Assembly (NCBI RefSeq): GCF_031801495.1
Contig: NZ_JAOEGC010000002.1
Location: 2,604,001-2,668,000, forward strand
DNA: 64,000 nt
Source: Agrobacterium tumefaciens_K
GTDB lineage: Bacteria > Pseudomonadota > Alphaproteobacteria > Rhizobiales > Rhizobiaceae
Direction: 5' to 3'
Below are positions 33,011-41,264 of the stretch, in pieces (position 1 is the stretch's first letter; the number at the start of each line of letters is the position of its first letter). The translations under genes were made by a program, and so were the position numbers. The notes beneath the pieces were generated by a model. The model did not search any database. It had not been told where the DNA came from and saw only the letters and a program-made list of their open reading frames with translations.

Positions 33011-33467
33011 CGAGGCGCTGTTCCTCGAGCTCGGTGCAGTCAACCAGTATTGGCTTCACTACCGGCTGTTGAACGATTGGGGCTTCACCAAGCTTGCCAA
33101 GAAAGAGCGTGCGGAATCCATCGAAGAGATGCAGCACGCCGACAAGATCATCGACCGCATCATCTTTCTTGAAGGCCATCCGAACCTTCAGACCGTCGCG
33201 CCGCTGCGCATCGGCCAGAACGTCAAGGAAGTCCTCGAGGCCGACCTCGCTGGCGAATATGACGCACGCACGGCCTACAAGAAATCCCGTGACATCTGTC
33301 ATGAGGCTGGCGACTACGTGTCGATGAAGCTGTTCGAAACGCTGCTCATCGACGAAGAAGGCCACATCGACTTCCTCGAGACTCAGCTCGACCTTCTCAA
33401 CAAGATCGGCGAAAGCAAGTACGGCCAGCTCAACGCTGACTCTGCCGACGCGGCTGAAGCCGAATAA
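32976..33467 (+). CDS. bfr: Bacterioferritin
   Basis: Bfr forms a 24-subunit, haem-containing iron store. The 163-residue protein keeps the haem ligand Met52 and the ferroxidase ligands Glu18, Glu51 and His54 in LFLELGAVNQY and SIEEMQHADK, with the second half-site in LLIDEEGHIDFLE. The start is TTG 32976, 8 bases after AGGAG and inside bfd, so translation is probably coupled to bfd. It is closed by the terminator at 33490-33515. The bfd-bfr pair is iron regulated, judging from the upstream element. Confidence 0.95.
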   Translation: MKGDKKVIEQLNEALFLELGAVNQYWLHYRLLNDWGFTKLAKKERAESIEEMQHADKIIDRIIFLEGHPNLQTVAPLRIGQNVKEVLEADLAGEYDARTAYKKSRDICHEAGDYVSMKLFETLLIDEEGHIDFLETQLDLLNKIGESKYGQLNADSADAAEAE

Positions 33468-33489
33468 GCGGATTGCGACTGACATGAAG

Positions 33490-33515
33490 AAGGCGGCCAG
33501 TGGCCGCCTTTTTTG
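33490..33515. terminator. Intrinsic terminator between bfr and rppH
   Basis: AAGGCGGCC/GGCCGCCTT around AGT is followed by TTTT. It lies between convergent genes. Confidence 0.9.
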
Positions 33516-33521
33516 TGCAGT

Positions 33522-34034
33522 CTATTTTCCGGCCAGATGCCGGAACTCGGCAACCACCTGCTCATAGACGGATCGCTTGAAGGGTACGATCAGGTCGGGA
33601 AGACTTTCCATCGGCTTCCAGTCCCATGCGTCGAACTCGGGCTCATGGCCTGTCGGGGGAGGGTTGATCTGAATTTCACTTTCATCGCCATCGAAACGGA
33701 AAGCAAACCAGCGCTGCGCCTGCCCGCGATATCTGCCTCTCAGGCCGATACCGATCAGTTCCGGTGGCAGGTCGTAGTGAATCCAGTCACTTGCCTCTGC
33801 AAGCAGCGTGACGGTCTTCATACCCGTCTCTTCGAAAAGCTCGCGAACGGCGGCCGCAAGCGGCTGCTCGCCGTCATCGATTCCGCCCTGCGGCATCTGC
33901 CAAAGATGCGGAGACCCATCATACTCGGAGTTTCCCTCCTTGATACGCCGCCCGGCCCAGACGAGGCCATTGCTGTTCAGCACCATGATTCCGGCGCAAG
34001 GGCGGTAGGGCAAATCTTCTGCTTTGATCGTCAT
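33522..34034 (-). CDS. rppH: RNA pyrophosphohydrolase RppH
   Basis: RppH removes pyrophosphate from the 5' end of mRNAs and so starts decay by RNase E. The 170-residue protein has the family signature LWQMPQGGIDDGE and the Nudix box GGIDDGEQPLAAAVRELFEE followed by TG, with all metal-binding Glu present. The ATG 34034 (MTIKAEDLPYRPCAGIM) is the conserved start; the frame stays open upstream to 34172, but that part is not family-like. It is the last gene of a minus-strand run after ctpA and the deacetylase-like gene, 59 bases downstream of the latter. Confidence 0.94.
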   Translation of the reverse strand: MTIKAEDLPYRPCAGIMVLNSNGLVWAGRRIKEGNSEYDGSPHLWQMPQGGIDDGEQPLAAAVRELFEETGMKTVTLLAEASDWIHYDLPPELIGIGLRGRYRGQAQRWFAFRFDGDESEIQINPPPTGHEPEFDAWDWKPMESLPDLIVPFKRSVYEQVVAEFRHLAGK

Positions 34035-34093
34035 TGAAAACCCGCTGGCTTTTACGCGCCCAAGACGGCGCAAGGAAAGGACCAGCCGATGGT

Positions 34094-35263
34094 TTACTGT
34101 CCCGCCTGCCCGGAAACAAGCGCAGAAACGCCGACGATCTCTATGCCGCGTGCTGCAGCTTCTGGAGACCACCTGGCAATGGCGGCAATGCTTTCATCAA
34201 AAGCCGAGGCCACACCGATCGCCTGACCGTTGCGACGCGCGATCCGCTCGAGTTCGTCAAGCTTGCGAAGAATGGCATCTTCATTGACTTCATTATCCAG
34301 CTGGATATCCGCAAACGCATGTGGCGCCGATATCGCCTTGGCGATATTGCCGCTCAGGGATTGCGCGGACGAGCCATCATCAAGGAACAGAAGCCCCCGC
34401 TTGCCGATATCGCGCATCATCGGCTCCATCACCTTTTGCTCGGCAAGGAAGCGGCCACCGAGATAATTCATGATGCCGGTATAATTGGTTATTTTCGCCA
34501 TGGAACGGTGCAGCCGGTCCATGTTGACCTTTGTCGGATCACCTGCCAGCAGCGTATCCGGCCCAGGATTGGTTCCCGGATATCCAAACGGCTCCAGCGG
34601 TATCTGCAGCAGGATTTCATGGCCTTCGCGGCGGGCCTCCTGCATCCATCGCTGCAGACTGTTGCCGCTTGCCGCGAAACCAAGCGTGATTTCTCCCGGA
34701 AGATCACGAATGGCCTTTTGCGAGCCTGTCTGGCTCAAACCAAGACCGCCAACCACGATAGCGACGCGTGTACCGCGTGCACCGGACCACGGCCGCGCAT
34801 ATTGCTCCGCGGGCCGCAGCCCGTCCGATCCGACGATGGGTAGCCGCCCGAATGCCGTCTCTTCCAGCAGCGCGTCATTGGGCCGCGTCGCCATGCGCGG
34901 ATCCTGACCATAGGTCTGGCCCGTCATCAGAACCGGGCCTTCAGTCTCGCGCGCGCGAGGCGAATAGACGGAGACGACATTGCCGTCCGGCATGGTCGAC
35001 CGATTGATGTTTGCGCCGGAGCGACCGCTTTCGAGCTGCAGACCGGCAACTTCCGGCGTATTCTCCGGAGACGCAACCGCTTCCGAAGCTTTGGACGGAG
35101 GAGGAACGTTCGACCCCGGGCCTGTGGCAGTTTTCTGAAGATTACCAGGAGAAAAGGCAGTATAGACAGACAAACTGCCAATCACGACCACCACGAAAAT
35201 GGAAAGCGCTATAAGCGCCGAAAAGCGCCGGTTGATACCGACGCTTTTTTTATTGCGGCCCAT
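34094..35263 (-). CDS. Divergent polysaccharide deacetylase family protein (DUF610)
   Basis: The 389-residue protein has one N-terminal membrane anchor (FSALIALSIFVVVVIGSLSV), a long Pro/Ser/Glu-rich spacer and a C-terminal domain of the divergent polysaccharide deacetylase family (VAIVVGGLGLSQTGSQKAI, EILLQIPLEPFGYPG, FLDDGSSAQSLSGNIA). It likely acts in the periplasm; activity on peptidoglycan or another glycan is not proven for the family. It lies directly after envC-like and ctpA, which suggests a common role in cell-wall processing. The start is unsure: ATG 35263 is used, and an in-frame TTG at 35290 is possible. Confidence 0.85.
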   Translation of the reverse strand: MGRNKKSVGINRRFSALIALSIFVVVVIGSLSVYTAFSPGNLQKTATGPGSNVPPPSKASEAVASPENTPEVAGLQLESGRSGANINRSTMPDGNVVSVYSPRARETEGPVLMTGQTYGQDPRMATRPNDALLEETAFGRLPIVGSDGLRPAEQYARPWSGARGTRVAIVVGGLGLSQTGSQKAIRDLPGEITLGFAASGNSLQRWMQEARREGHEILLQIPLEPFGYPGTNPGPDTLLAGDPTKVNMDRLHRSMAKITNYTGIMNYLGGRFLAEQKVMEPMMRDIGKRGLLFLDDGSSAQSLSGNIAKAISAPHAFADIQLDNEVNEDAILRKLDELERIARRNGQAIGVASAFDESIAAIARWSPEAAARGIEIVGVSALVSGQAGQ

Positions 35264-35353
35264 AAGCGGTTTTCGCAGGTCCGAAGGCAATGGGGGATCC
35301 GTTCAACTGATGGAGCACACGGAAAAAGCGCCGCATGAGCGACGCCTTCCATC

Positions 35354-36682
35354 TTACTGCTTGTTGACCACAGCCTTTTCCGGGTTCGGCGGGAACGCCG
35401 GATCGGTCTTGCCGCCGCGAAGAAGATCCAGCGCGTAGTTCAGCTGGATATCGTCCTTGGCTTCCGGCGGAACGTAAGCGGAAGAACCGGAGCCTTCTTC
35501 GGTTTCGCTCTGTCCCTTGATGTGGCCGGTCAGACCCGATTCACCTTCCGTGGTGACCTTGCCTTGCAGCTCCGCAGGCAGCGGCTGCTCAACCTTGATG
35601 TCAGGCTGGATACCCGTGCCCTGGATCGACTTGCCGGACGGCGTGTAATAGAGCGCCGTCGTCAAGCGCAGGGCCCCAGCTTCACCGAGCGGAATGATCG
35701 TCTGAACGGAACCCTTGCCGAAGGACCGTGTGCCGAGAACCGTAGCACGACGCAGGTCCTGAAGAGCGCCAGCAACGATTTCAGAAGCCGATGCAGAGCC
35801 ACCGTTGACGAGAACGATAACCGGCTTGCCGTCGGTCAGATCGCCTGCGGTTGCATTGAAGCGGCGGGTTTCATCCGGATTGCGGCCACGGGTCGAAACA
35901 ACTTCACCGCGCTCGAGGAACGCGTCGGAAACATTGATCGCCTGATCGAGCAGACCACCGGGATTGAGGCGCAGGTCGAGCACATAGCCCTTGAGCTTGT
36001 CGGCCGGAACGTCCGCCTTGATCTTCTTGATCGCCTTTTCGAGGTCGTCATAGGTCTTTTCGGTGAAAGAAATCACCCGAAGATAACCGACATTATCGCC
36101 TTCGACGCGCGACTTCACGGCCCGCACCGCGATGATGTCACGAACAACCGTCACTTCGATCGGCTTGTCGGCGCCCTGGCGGATGATCGTCAGCTTGATC
36201 GGCGTCTTGACCGCGCCGCGCATCTTCTCGACCGCCTGCTCAAGCTTCAGCCCGCGAACCGGCGTTCCATCAATTTCCGAAATGAAGTCGCCAGCGAGGA
36301 TACCAGCCTTGGCAGCCGGGGTATCGTCCATTGGCGAGATGACCTTCACCAGCTCGTTTTCCATGGTCACTTCGATGCCAAGACCGCCAAACTCACCCTT
36401 GGTCTGGGTGCGCATGTCATTGGCGTCCTGCGCATTCATGAAGCTCGAATGCGGATCGAGCGAGCTGAGCATGCCATTGATGGCGTTTTCAACCAGCTTC
36501 TCATCATCCGGCGGCGTCACATACTGCGCACGCACCCGCTCGAACACGTCGCCAAAGATCGACAGTTCCTTGTAGGTCGAAGGTCCGGCGGCCTGCGCCG
36601 GCATGCTCGCCGAATAAATCACGCTCATCGCGGTGGCGCCCATAAGCCCACCAATAAGGAGAAGCGAAACCTTACGAATCAT
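35354..36682 (-). CDS. ctpA: Carboxy-terminal processing protease (S41)
   Basis: The 442-residue serine protease is exported (signal IRKVSLLLIGGLMGATAMSV). It has a PDZ domain (GGLGIEVTMENELVKVISPM to GLKLEQAVEKMRG) and the S41 catalytic core with the Ser in NGGSASASEIVAGAL and the Lys in TRSFGKGSVQ. CtpA enzymes process the C-termini of periplasmic proteins, often peptidoglycan hydrolases. The ATG 36682 follows GGAAGGG and overlaps the end of the envC-like gene by 11 bases, so the two are coupled. An upstream open stretch to 36802 belongs to that gene in another frame. Confidence 0.94.
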   Translation of the reverse strand: MIRKVSLLLIGGLMGATAMSVIYSASMPAQAAGPSTYKELSIFGDVFERVRAQYVTPPDDEKLVENAINGMLSSLDPHSSFMNAQDANDMRTQTKGEFGGLGIEVTMENELVKVISPMDDTPAAKAGILAGDFISEIDGTPVRGLKLEQAVEKMRGAVKTPIKLTIIRQGADKPIEVTVVRDIIAVRAVKSRVEGDNVGYLRVISFTEKTYDDLEKAIKKIKADVPADKLKGYVLDLRLNPGGLLDQAINVSDAFLERGEVVSTRGRNPDETRRFNATAGDLTDGKPVIVLVNGGSASASEIVAGALQDLRRATVLGTRSFGKGSVQTIIPLGEAGALRLTTALYYTPSGKSIQGTGIQPDIKVEQPLPAELQGKVTTEGESGLTGHIKGQSETEEGSGSSAYVPPEAKDDIQLNYALDLLRGGKTDPAFPPNPEKAVVNKQ

Positions 36683-38078
36683 TGTGCGCCCTTCCGGTAT
36701 TTTTCGCGGTCCACCACGGTTGAGAATCAACCGGCACGCCGTCTTTCCTGAATTCAATGTAAAGCGTTGGCCTGTCGGTTTCCAGCGCCAATGCTGCTGC
36801 ACTTGCTACTCTTTTTGCGCCCATCGAAGCGATGGGCTCGCCAGAGAATACAAACATCCCCTGCCGTGTCCTCACATTGTCCATGCCTGTCAGAACCACA
36901 TGATAACCGTCGCCGGTATTGAGAATGATCATGCGGCCGTAACTGCGGAAATCTCCCGCAAACACGACAAATCCATCTGCGGGGGCCGTCACTAACGCTT
37001 CAGGCCCCGTCGCAACAACAAGACCTCTGGAAAAGTGACCCGTCCCATCGGCATCGCCGAAACGCCTCAACACGTCACCCGATACCGGCATCTCCAGCTT
37101 TCCCTTCAAACTTGCGAAGGGATATGCGGGCGCAATGCGGTTTTTATCAGGCGTTCCAGAGTCGGCGCCGGCTCTCTCTTTTTCACGTTCAGCCTCGGAA
37201 AGACGCGCCAGACGCTCTTCTTCCACCCGCGCCTTTTCCATGGCTTCACGCACCGAACTTATCTCGCTTTCAAGAGAACTCACCAGTCCTTCGAGACTGG
37301 TCGCCTTGCTCGCAAGCTCTTCGGAACGCTTGCGCTCCGTTTCCAGCTCGGTCGCCGTCTGGGTATTACGGCGATCATTCTCCTTCAGCAGAAGGTCGAG
37401 GCGCTTTTCCTCTTCCAGACTGGCTGTCATCATACCCGTAAGATCGCTCTTTTCGCGAGCGATTGCCTGCTGCAGATCGGTCAATTCTTTGAGAGCGACC
37501 ACAAGCTTGTCAGCTTCAGCTCGGATACCCGGAACGACCGCGCCCAGCAGAATGGCGCTGCGCACCGAAGCAAGCGCGTCTTCCGGTGAAACGAGAAGAG
37601 CAGGGGGTGGATTTCGTCCCATGCGCTGAAGTGCTGCGAGAACCTCCGCCAGCACACCGCGCCGTTCTCTTAGCGACGCCTTGACGCCGTCTTCCCGCAC
37701 ACCGAGCTTGGCAAGGCGGTCCTCGCCATCACTGATCTTACTTTCTAAATCCTTGCGCCTTGCGGCGGAATCGATCAGTTCCTGCCGGATACGGCTACTG
37801 TCTTGATCGAGCGCGGCAATGCTGTTCTCCAACTGCCGCGTCTTGTCTTCGGAAAGACCGATGCTGTCGACCAGCTCTTCGAGATCCTGCCGGTTCTGGT
37901 CACGGCGCTGTTCAAGAGCCTGCAGTTCTTCCGGCGCCGCATTGCCACTGTCTGCCGCCGTGGCTCCGGCATCGTCACGCGCAACTGAAAAGCCAGCCGG
38001 AAGAAGACCACAAGCCACGGCAGCGATCATCGCTCCCGCCAAGGCCATTTGCCCCTTTTTCTGCTGCCTTTTGTTCAT
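36672..38078 (-). CDS. EnvC-like murein hydrolase activator (coiled coil + degenerate LytM)
   Basis: The 468-residue exported protein has a signal segment (ALAGAMIAAVACGLLPAGFS), a long coiled coil (about residues 50-290) and a C-terminal M23/LytM domain. That domain lacks the zinc-ligand histidines of active endopeptidases (the stretch is FSRGLVVATGPEALVTAP, then GDGYHVVLTGMDN). This is the state seen in EnvC, which activates amidases at the division site. The C-terminal RPTLYIEFRKDGVPVDSQPW matches EnvC. The ATG 38078 is used; an in-frame TTG at 38099 is possible. It is upstream of ctpA with an 11-base overlap. Confidence 0.88.
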   Translation of the reverse strand: MNKRQQKKGQMALAGAMIAAVACGLLPAGFSVARDDAGATAADSGNAAPEELQALEQRRDQNRQDLEELVDSIGLSEDKTRQLENSIAALDQDSSRIRQELIDSAARRKDLESKISDGEDRLAKLGVREDGVKASLRERRGVLAEVLAALQRMGRNPPPALLVSPEDALASVRSAILLGAVVPGIRAEADKLVVALKELTDLQQAIAREKSDLTGMMTASLEEEKRLDLLLKENDRRNTQTATELETERKRSEELASKATSLEGLVSSLESEISSVREAMEKARVEEERLARLSEAEREKERAGADSGTPDKNRIAPAYPFASLKGKLEMPVSGDVLRRFGDADGTGHFSRGLVVATGPEALVTAPADGFVVFAGDFRSYGRMIILNTGDGYHVVLTGMDNVRTRQGMFVFSGEPIASMGAKRVASAAALALETDRPTLYIEFRKDGVPVDSQPWWTAKNTGRAHNDS

Positions 38079-38178
38079 TGAAACTTTCTTTGATGCCAAA
38101 GCGTGGTGAACGACATTACGCTGCTTCGCCGCAATTCACCAAGAGGCAAGCGCCAAAGCCGATCCCTGCTTCATCGTG

Positions 38179-38217
38179 TTGAGAAGTTTTCGTGTTGAAA
38201 TTGAGACATCTTCTCAA
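38179..38217. repeat. Inverted repeat between rlmH and the envC-like gene
   Basis: TTGAGAAG (38179-38186) and CTTCTCAA (38210-38217) form a perfect 8-base inverted repeat around a 23-base loop in the 153-base gap. It could be an operator or a weak RNA hairpin for the downstream envC-ctpA unit. No known motif was recognised. Confidence 0.5.
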
Positions 38218-38231
38218 GGCCGGCGCGGGCT

Positions 38232-38714
38232 TCAGACGCGGTGATAAGGGTGCCCTGAGAGAATGGTGACTGCACGATAAAGCTGCTCGGCAATCAGAAT
38301 GCGCACGAGCTGGTGCGGCCAGGTCAACTTGCCGAGATTGAGAACCGCCACCGCCTTGTCGTAAAGGGAAGGATCAAGACCATCGGCGCCACCGATGGCG
38401 ATTACCACATCGCGCTTGCCGCTATCGCGCAGATTGCCGAAAAACTCCGCAAATGCCGGGCTGTCGAGCGCCTTGCCGCGCTCATCGAGCAGCACCAGGG
38501 CAGCGCCATCTGCCAGATGTTTTTCCAACATCGCAGCCTCTTCGCGCTTGCGCGTTTCTGAGTTAGAGGCACGGCTCTCAGCAACCTCGATGATGCGTGC
38601 AAATTCGAGACCGATCGCCGGACCGGTTTTTGCCAGACGTTCGATGTAACGGGCCGCAAGATCTTTTTCGGGGCCGGATTTCAGCCGTCCCACCGCAAAA
38701 ATCGAAATCCGCAT
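38232..38714 (-). CDS. rlmH: 23S rRNA (pseudouridine1915-N3)-methyltransferase RlmH
   Basis: RlmH methylates pseudouridine 1915 in helix 69 of 23S rRNA on assembled 70S ribosomes. The 160-residue SPOUT protein has the knot motifs VIAIGGADGLDPSLY and LTWPHQLVRILIAEQLYRA, ending with GHPYHRV, the conserved family end. The ATG is at 38714. It follows rsfS with 98 bases between; the pairing rsfS-rlmH is widespread in bacteria. Confidence 0.96.
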   Translation of the reverse strand: MRISIFAVGRLKSGPEKDLAARYIERLAKTGPAIGLEFARIIEVAESRASNSETRKREEAAMLEKHLADGAALVLLDERGKALDSPAFAEFFGNLRDSGKRDVVIAIGGADGLDPSLYDKAVAVLNLGKLTWPHQLVRILIAEQLYRAVTILSGHPYHRV

Positions 38715-38812
38715 TCAAAACCGTCCTGTCGCAACCCAATCGGGTTACGCTCATAACAGCATACTTCGCGGATTCCTATGCAGCCCGCCTTAAAGCCGAC
38801 TTCAGAACCGCC

Positions 38813-39226
38813 TCAATGCAGCGTTTCTTCCGGCATGTCCGGTGTCGCCCACATCTTTTCGATGTTATAGAACTCACGGATTTCCGGCCGGAATACGTGA
38901 ACGATGATATCGCCCGTATCTATCAGCACCCAGTCGCCAGTCTCGAGACCTTCGACGCGTGCACTGCCGAACCCTTCATCCTTCATGTCTTTGAGAAGAT
39001 GCTCGCAGATCGCTGAAACATGCCTGTTCGATCGCCCGGAGACCACGACCATGTAGTCCGCAAGCGCCGATTTCCCGGCAATGTTGAGAGATACGATATC
39101 TTCGGCCTTTGAGTCCTCGAGGCTCGCGAGGACGGTTTCGAGGGCGTGTCCGGCGGCATCGGCGCCACTGTCCTGGCCCTTCGGGATAGCAACATGCGCT
39201 CTTCCCTTGGCGTGAACTGTTGTCAG
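38813..39226 (-). CDS. rsfS: Ribosome silencing factor RsfS (start codon uncertain)
   Basis: RsfS (Iojap/YbeB) binds L14 and blocks joining of the subunits when nutrients are short. The conserved domain is clear: SLEDSKAEDIVSLNIAGKSA, ADYMVVVSGRSNRHVSAICE and GDWVLIDTGDIIVHVF. No ATG, GTG or TTG lies where translation should begin. The best ribosome site, AAAGGA, precedes an in-frame CTG (39226-39224) that would give LTTVHAKGRAHV. Upstream in-frame TTG/GTG codons (39304, 39301, 39289) have no ribosome site and would add residues with no family resemblance. I give the CTG start tentatively; the product call is firm. Confidence 0.85.
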   Translation of the reverse strand: MTTVHAKGRAHVAIPKGQDSGADAAGHALETVLASLEDSKAEDIVSLNIAGKSALADYMVVVSGRSNRHVSAICEHLLKDMKDEGFGSARVEGLETGDWVLIDTGDIIVHVFRPEIREFYNIEKMWATPDMPEETLH

Positions 39227-39350
39227 AGGTTTTCCTTTCCAAGAATGACAAAACAGGCACTGCGCGACGCGATTCTCTGCGTCACACAATGAAGGTGGCA
39301 CCAAAGCGTTAACTTTTCAAGATATGGCCCTCGACGGCCGACATCATACA

Positions 39351-39935
39351 TCATTTGTGACCGTTACGCAGAGCCGTGGAACTGAGCGTCGAGCGCGGAC
39401 CATGAATGAACACCCATGCCGGAGCGCGCTTCTTCCACAACACACCCGCATCATCCTCATCGACCCGAGCATTGCTGAACGCCTGCGCCATGGTCGAGGA
39501 AAGATAGGAGAGTGTGGAACCCGGCCGGTCGATCACCGCAATCGGGAACGTTTCCGCAATCGCCCGCCATTTCTGCCAGCGATGGAAACTTTTCAGATTG
39601 TCGGCCCCCATGACCCAGATGAAGCGCACATGCGGGTTTTTCGCCTTCACCCTGGCAAGCGTATTGGCTGTGTAGCTGACACCCAGCGATTTCTCGAAGG
39701 CCGTGACCTTGATGCGCGGATCGCTGACCAGCCTCTCGCATGCCGCGATGCGATCTTCGAGCGGCGCAAGCTCCGCCCGGCTTTTCAGCGGATTTCCGGG
39801 TGTCACCATCCACCAGAGCTGGTCTAGTCCCAGCCTGCGAAGTGCGATTTCCGCAACCAGTGCATGGCCCGCATGCGGTGGGTTGAAGGATCCGCCGAAA
39901 AGGCCGACGACCATGCCGCGCTCCGTATGCGGCAT
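39351..39935 (-). CDS. nadD: Nicotinate-nucleotide adenylyltransferase
   Basis: NadD converts nicotinate mononucleotide and ATP to deamido-NAD. The roughly 194-residue protein has the nucleotidyltransferase motifs GLFGGSFNPPHAGH at the start and RSTLSSTALR (ISSTxxR type) at the end, and MGADNLKSFHRWQKW in between. Start candidates in frame are TTG 39974, ATG 39935 (used) and ATG 39914; all precede the catalytic motif and none has a strong ribosome site. It lies 42 bases after proA and upstream of rsfS, the usual nadD-rsfS order. Confidence 0.93.
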   Translation of the reverse strand: MPHTERGMVVGLFGGSFNPPHAGHALVAEIALRRLGLDQLWWMVTPGNPLKSRAELAPLEDRIAACERLVSDPRIKVTAFEKSLGVSYTANTLARVKAKNPHVRFIWVMGADNLKSFHRWQKWRAIAETFPIAVIDRPGSTLSYLSSTMAQAFSNARVDEDDAGVLWKKRAPAWVFIHGPRSTLSSTALRNGHK

Positions 39936-39977
39936 GGTGAGATAACGCCTGTCGATCCTTGCTTCGGCAGCCAAATA

Positions 39978-41264
39978 TCAGGTCCGCGTCTGGCCGGTGC
40001 CATGCACCCGGTACTTGAAGGAGGTGAGTTGTTCGACACCAACCGGACCGCGGGCATGCATCTTGCCGGTAGCGATGCCGATCTCGGCGCCCATGCCGAA
40101 TTCGCCACCATCGGCAAACTGCGTCGAGGCATTGTGCAGCAGAATGGCCGAATCGATCTCGTTGAAGAAACGCTCGACGACCGCCGCATCCTCGGCAATC
40201 ACAGCCTCGGTATGGTTGGACGAATAGGTACCTATATGATCGATCGCACCGGAAATACCGTCCACGACCGTCACAGAAATGATCGCATCGAGATATTCGG
40301 TACGCCAGTCTTCCTCGGTTGCGGGCTGCACGTTGGCAACGATATCACGCACCGCCCGCGAGCCGCGAACCTCGCATCCGGCTTCAACAAGCACATTCAC
40401 CAGAGGCGCGAGGTGCGTCGAGGCAACAGCGCTGTCGACCAGCAGCGTTTCGGCTGCACCGCAGATGCCGGTACGGCGCATCTTGGCATTCACCACGATT
40501 TTCTTCGCCATCTCCAGATTTGCCGAACTGTCGACGTAGATGTGGCAAAGACCCTCCAGATGCGCAAAAACCGGCACGCGCGCTTCCGACTGAACGCGGG
40601 CCACAAGGCTCTTGCCGCCACGCGGCACAATAACGTCAACGGTGCCGTTCAACCCGCCGAGCAGTGCGCCGACGGCCGCACGATCCGTGACGGGCACCAG
40701 TTGAATAGCATGCTCTGGAAGACCGGCAATCTTCAGACCTTCGACAAGGCACTCATGGATAGCACGCGATGAATACTGCGAATCCGAGCCCCCACGCAGA
40801 ATGACGGCATTGCCCGCTTTGAGGCACAAAGCGCCCGCATCGGCTGTCACATTGGGGCGGCTTTCATAGATCACGCCGATAACGCCGAGCGGCGTCCGAA
40901 CGCGCTCGATATGCAATCCGTTCGGCCGATCCCACGCCGCGATGACCTCACCAACCGGATCGGCGAGAGCCGCAATCGAACGGATACCCTCGGCAATGCC
41001 ATCGATCCGGGCATCGCTCAACGTCAGCCTGTCGATAAACGACGCGGCGATGCCGGAACCTTTGGCGGCAGCCAGATCCTTGGCGTTAGCGACAAGGATC
41101 TTCTCTTTCGACGCCTCGATGGCAGACGCCATGGCAAGTAGGGCGCGGTTCTTCTGCTCGGTTGAAGCAATGGACAACGGTCGCGCAGCAGCTTTCGCCT
41201 GTGTTCCGATGGCTGTCATCAGCGCATCGATATCATGGCTCTGCTTCACGGCCTGTTCAGGCAT
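39978..41264 (-). CDS. proA: Glutamate-5-semialdehyde dehydrogenase
   Basis: ProA reduces glutamyl-5-phosphate to the semialdehyde in proline synthesis. The 428-residue aldehyde-dehydrogenase-fold protein has the catalytic Cys in MRRTGICGAAETLLVD and PLGVIGVIYESRPNVTADA, typical of ProA. The start ATG 41264 is preceded by AAGGA at a good distance; ATG 41273 is too close to that site. It overlaps proB by 8 bases, so the two are translated together, as expected for the proBA pathway pair. Confidence 0.95.
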   Translation of the reverse strand: MPEQAVKQSHDIDALMTAIGTQAKAAARPLSIASTEQKNRALLAMASAIEASKEKILVANAKDLAAAKGSGIAASFIDRLTLSDARIDGIAEGIRSIAALADPVGEVIAAWDRPNGLHIERVRTPLGVIGVIYESRPNVTADAGALCLKAGNAVILRGGSDSQYSSRAIHECLVEGLKIAGLPEHAIQLVPVTDRAAVGALLGGLNGTVDVIVPRGGKSLVARVQSEARVPVFAHLEGLCHIYVDSSANLEMAKKIVVNAKMRRTGICGAAETLLVDSAVASTHLAPLVNVLVEAGCEVRGSRAVRDIVANVQPATEEDWRTEYLDAIISVTVVDGISGAIDHIGTYSSNHTEAVIAEDAAVVERFFNEIDSAILLHNASTQFADGGEFGMGAEIGIATGKMHARGPVGVEQLTSFKYRVHGTGQTRT

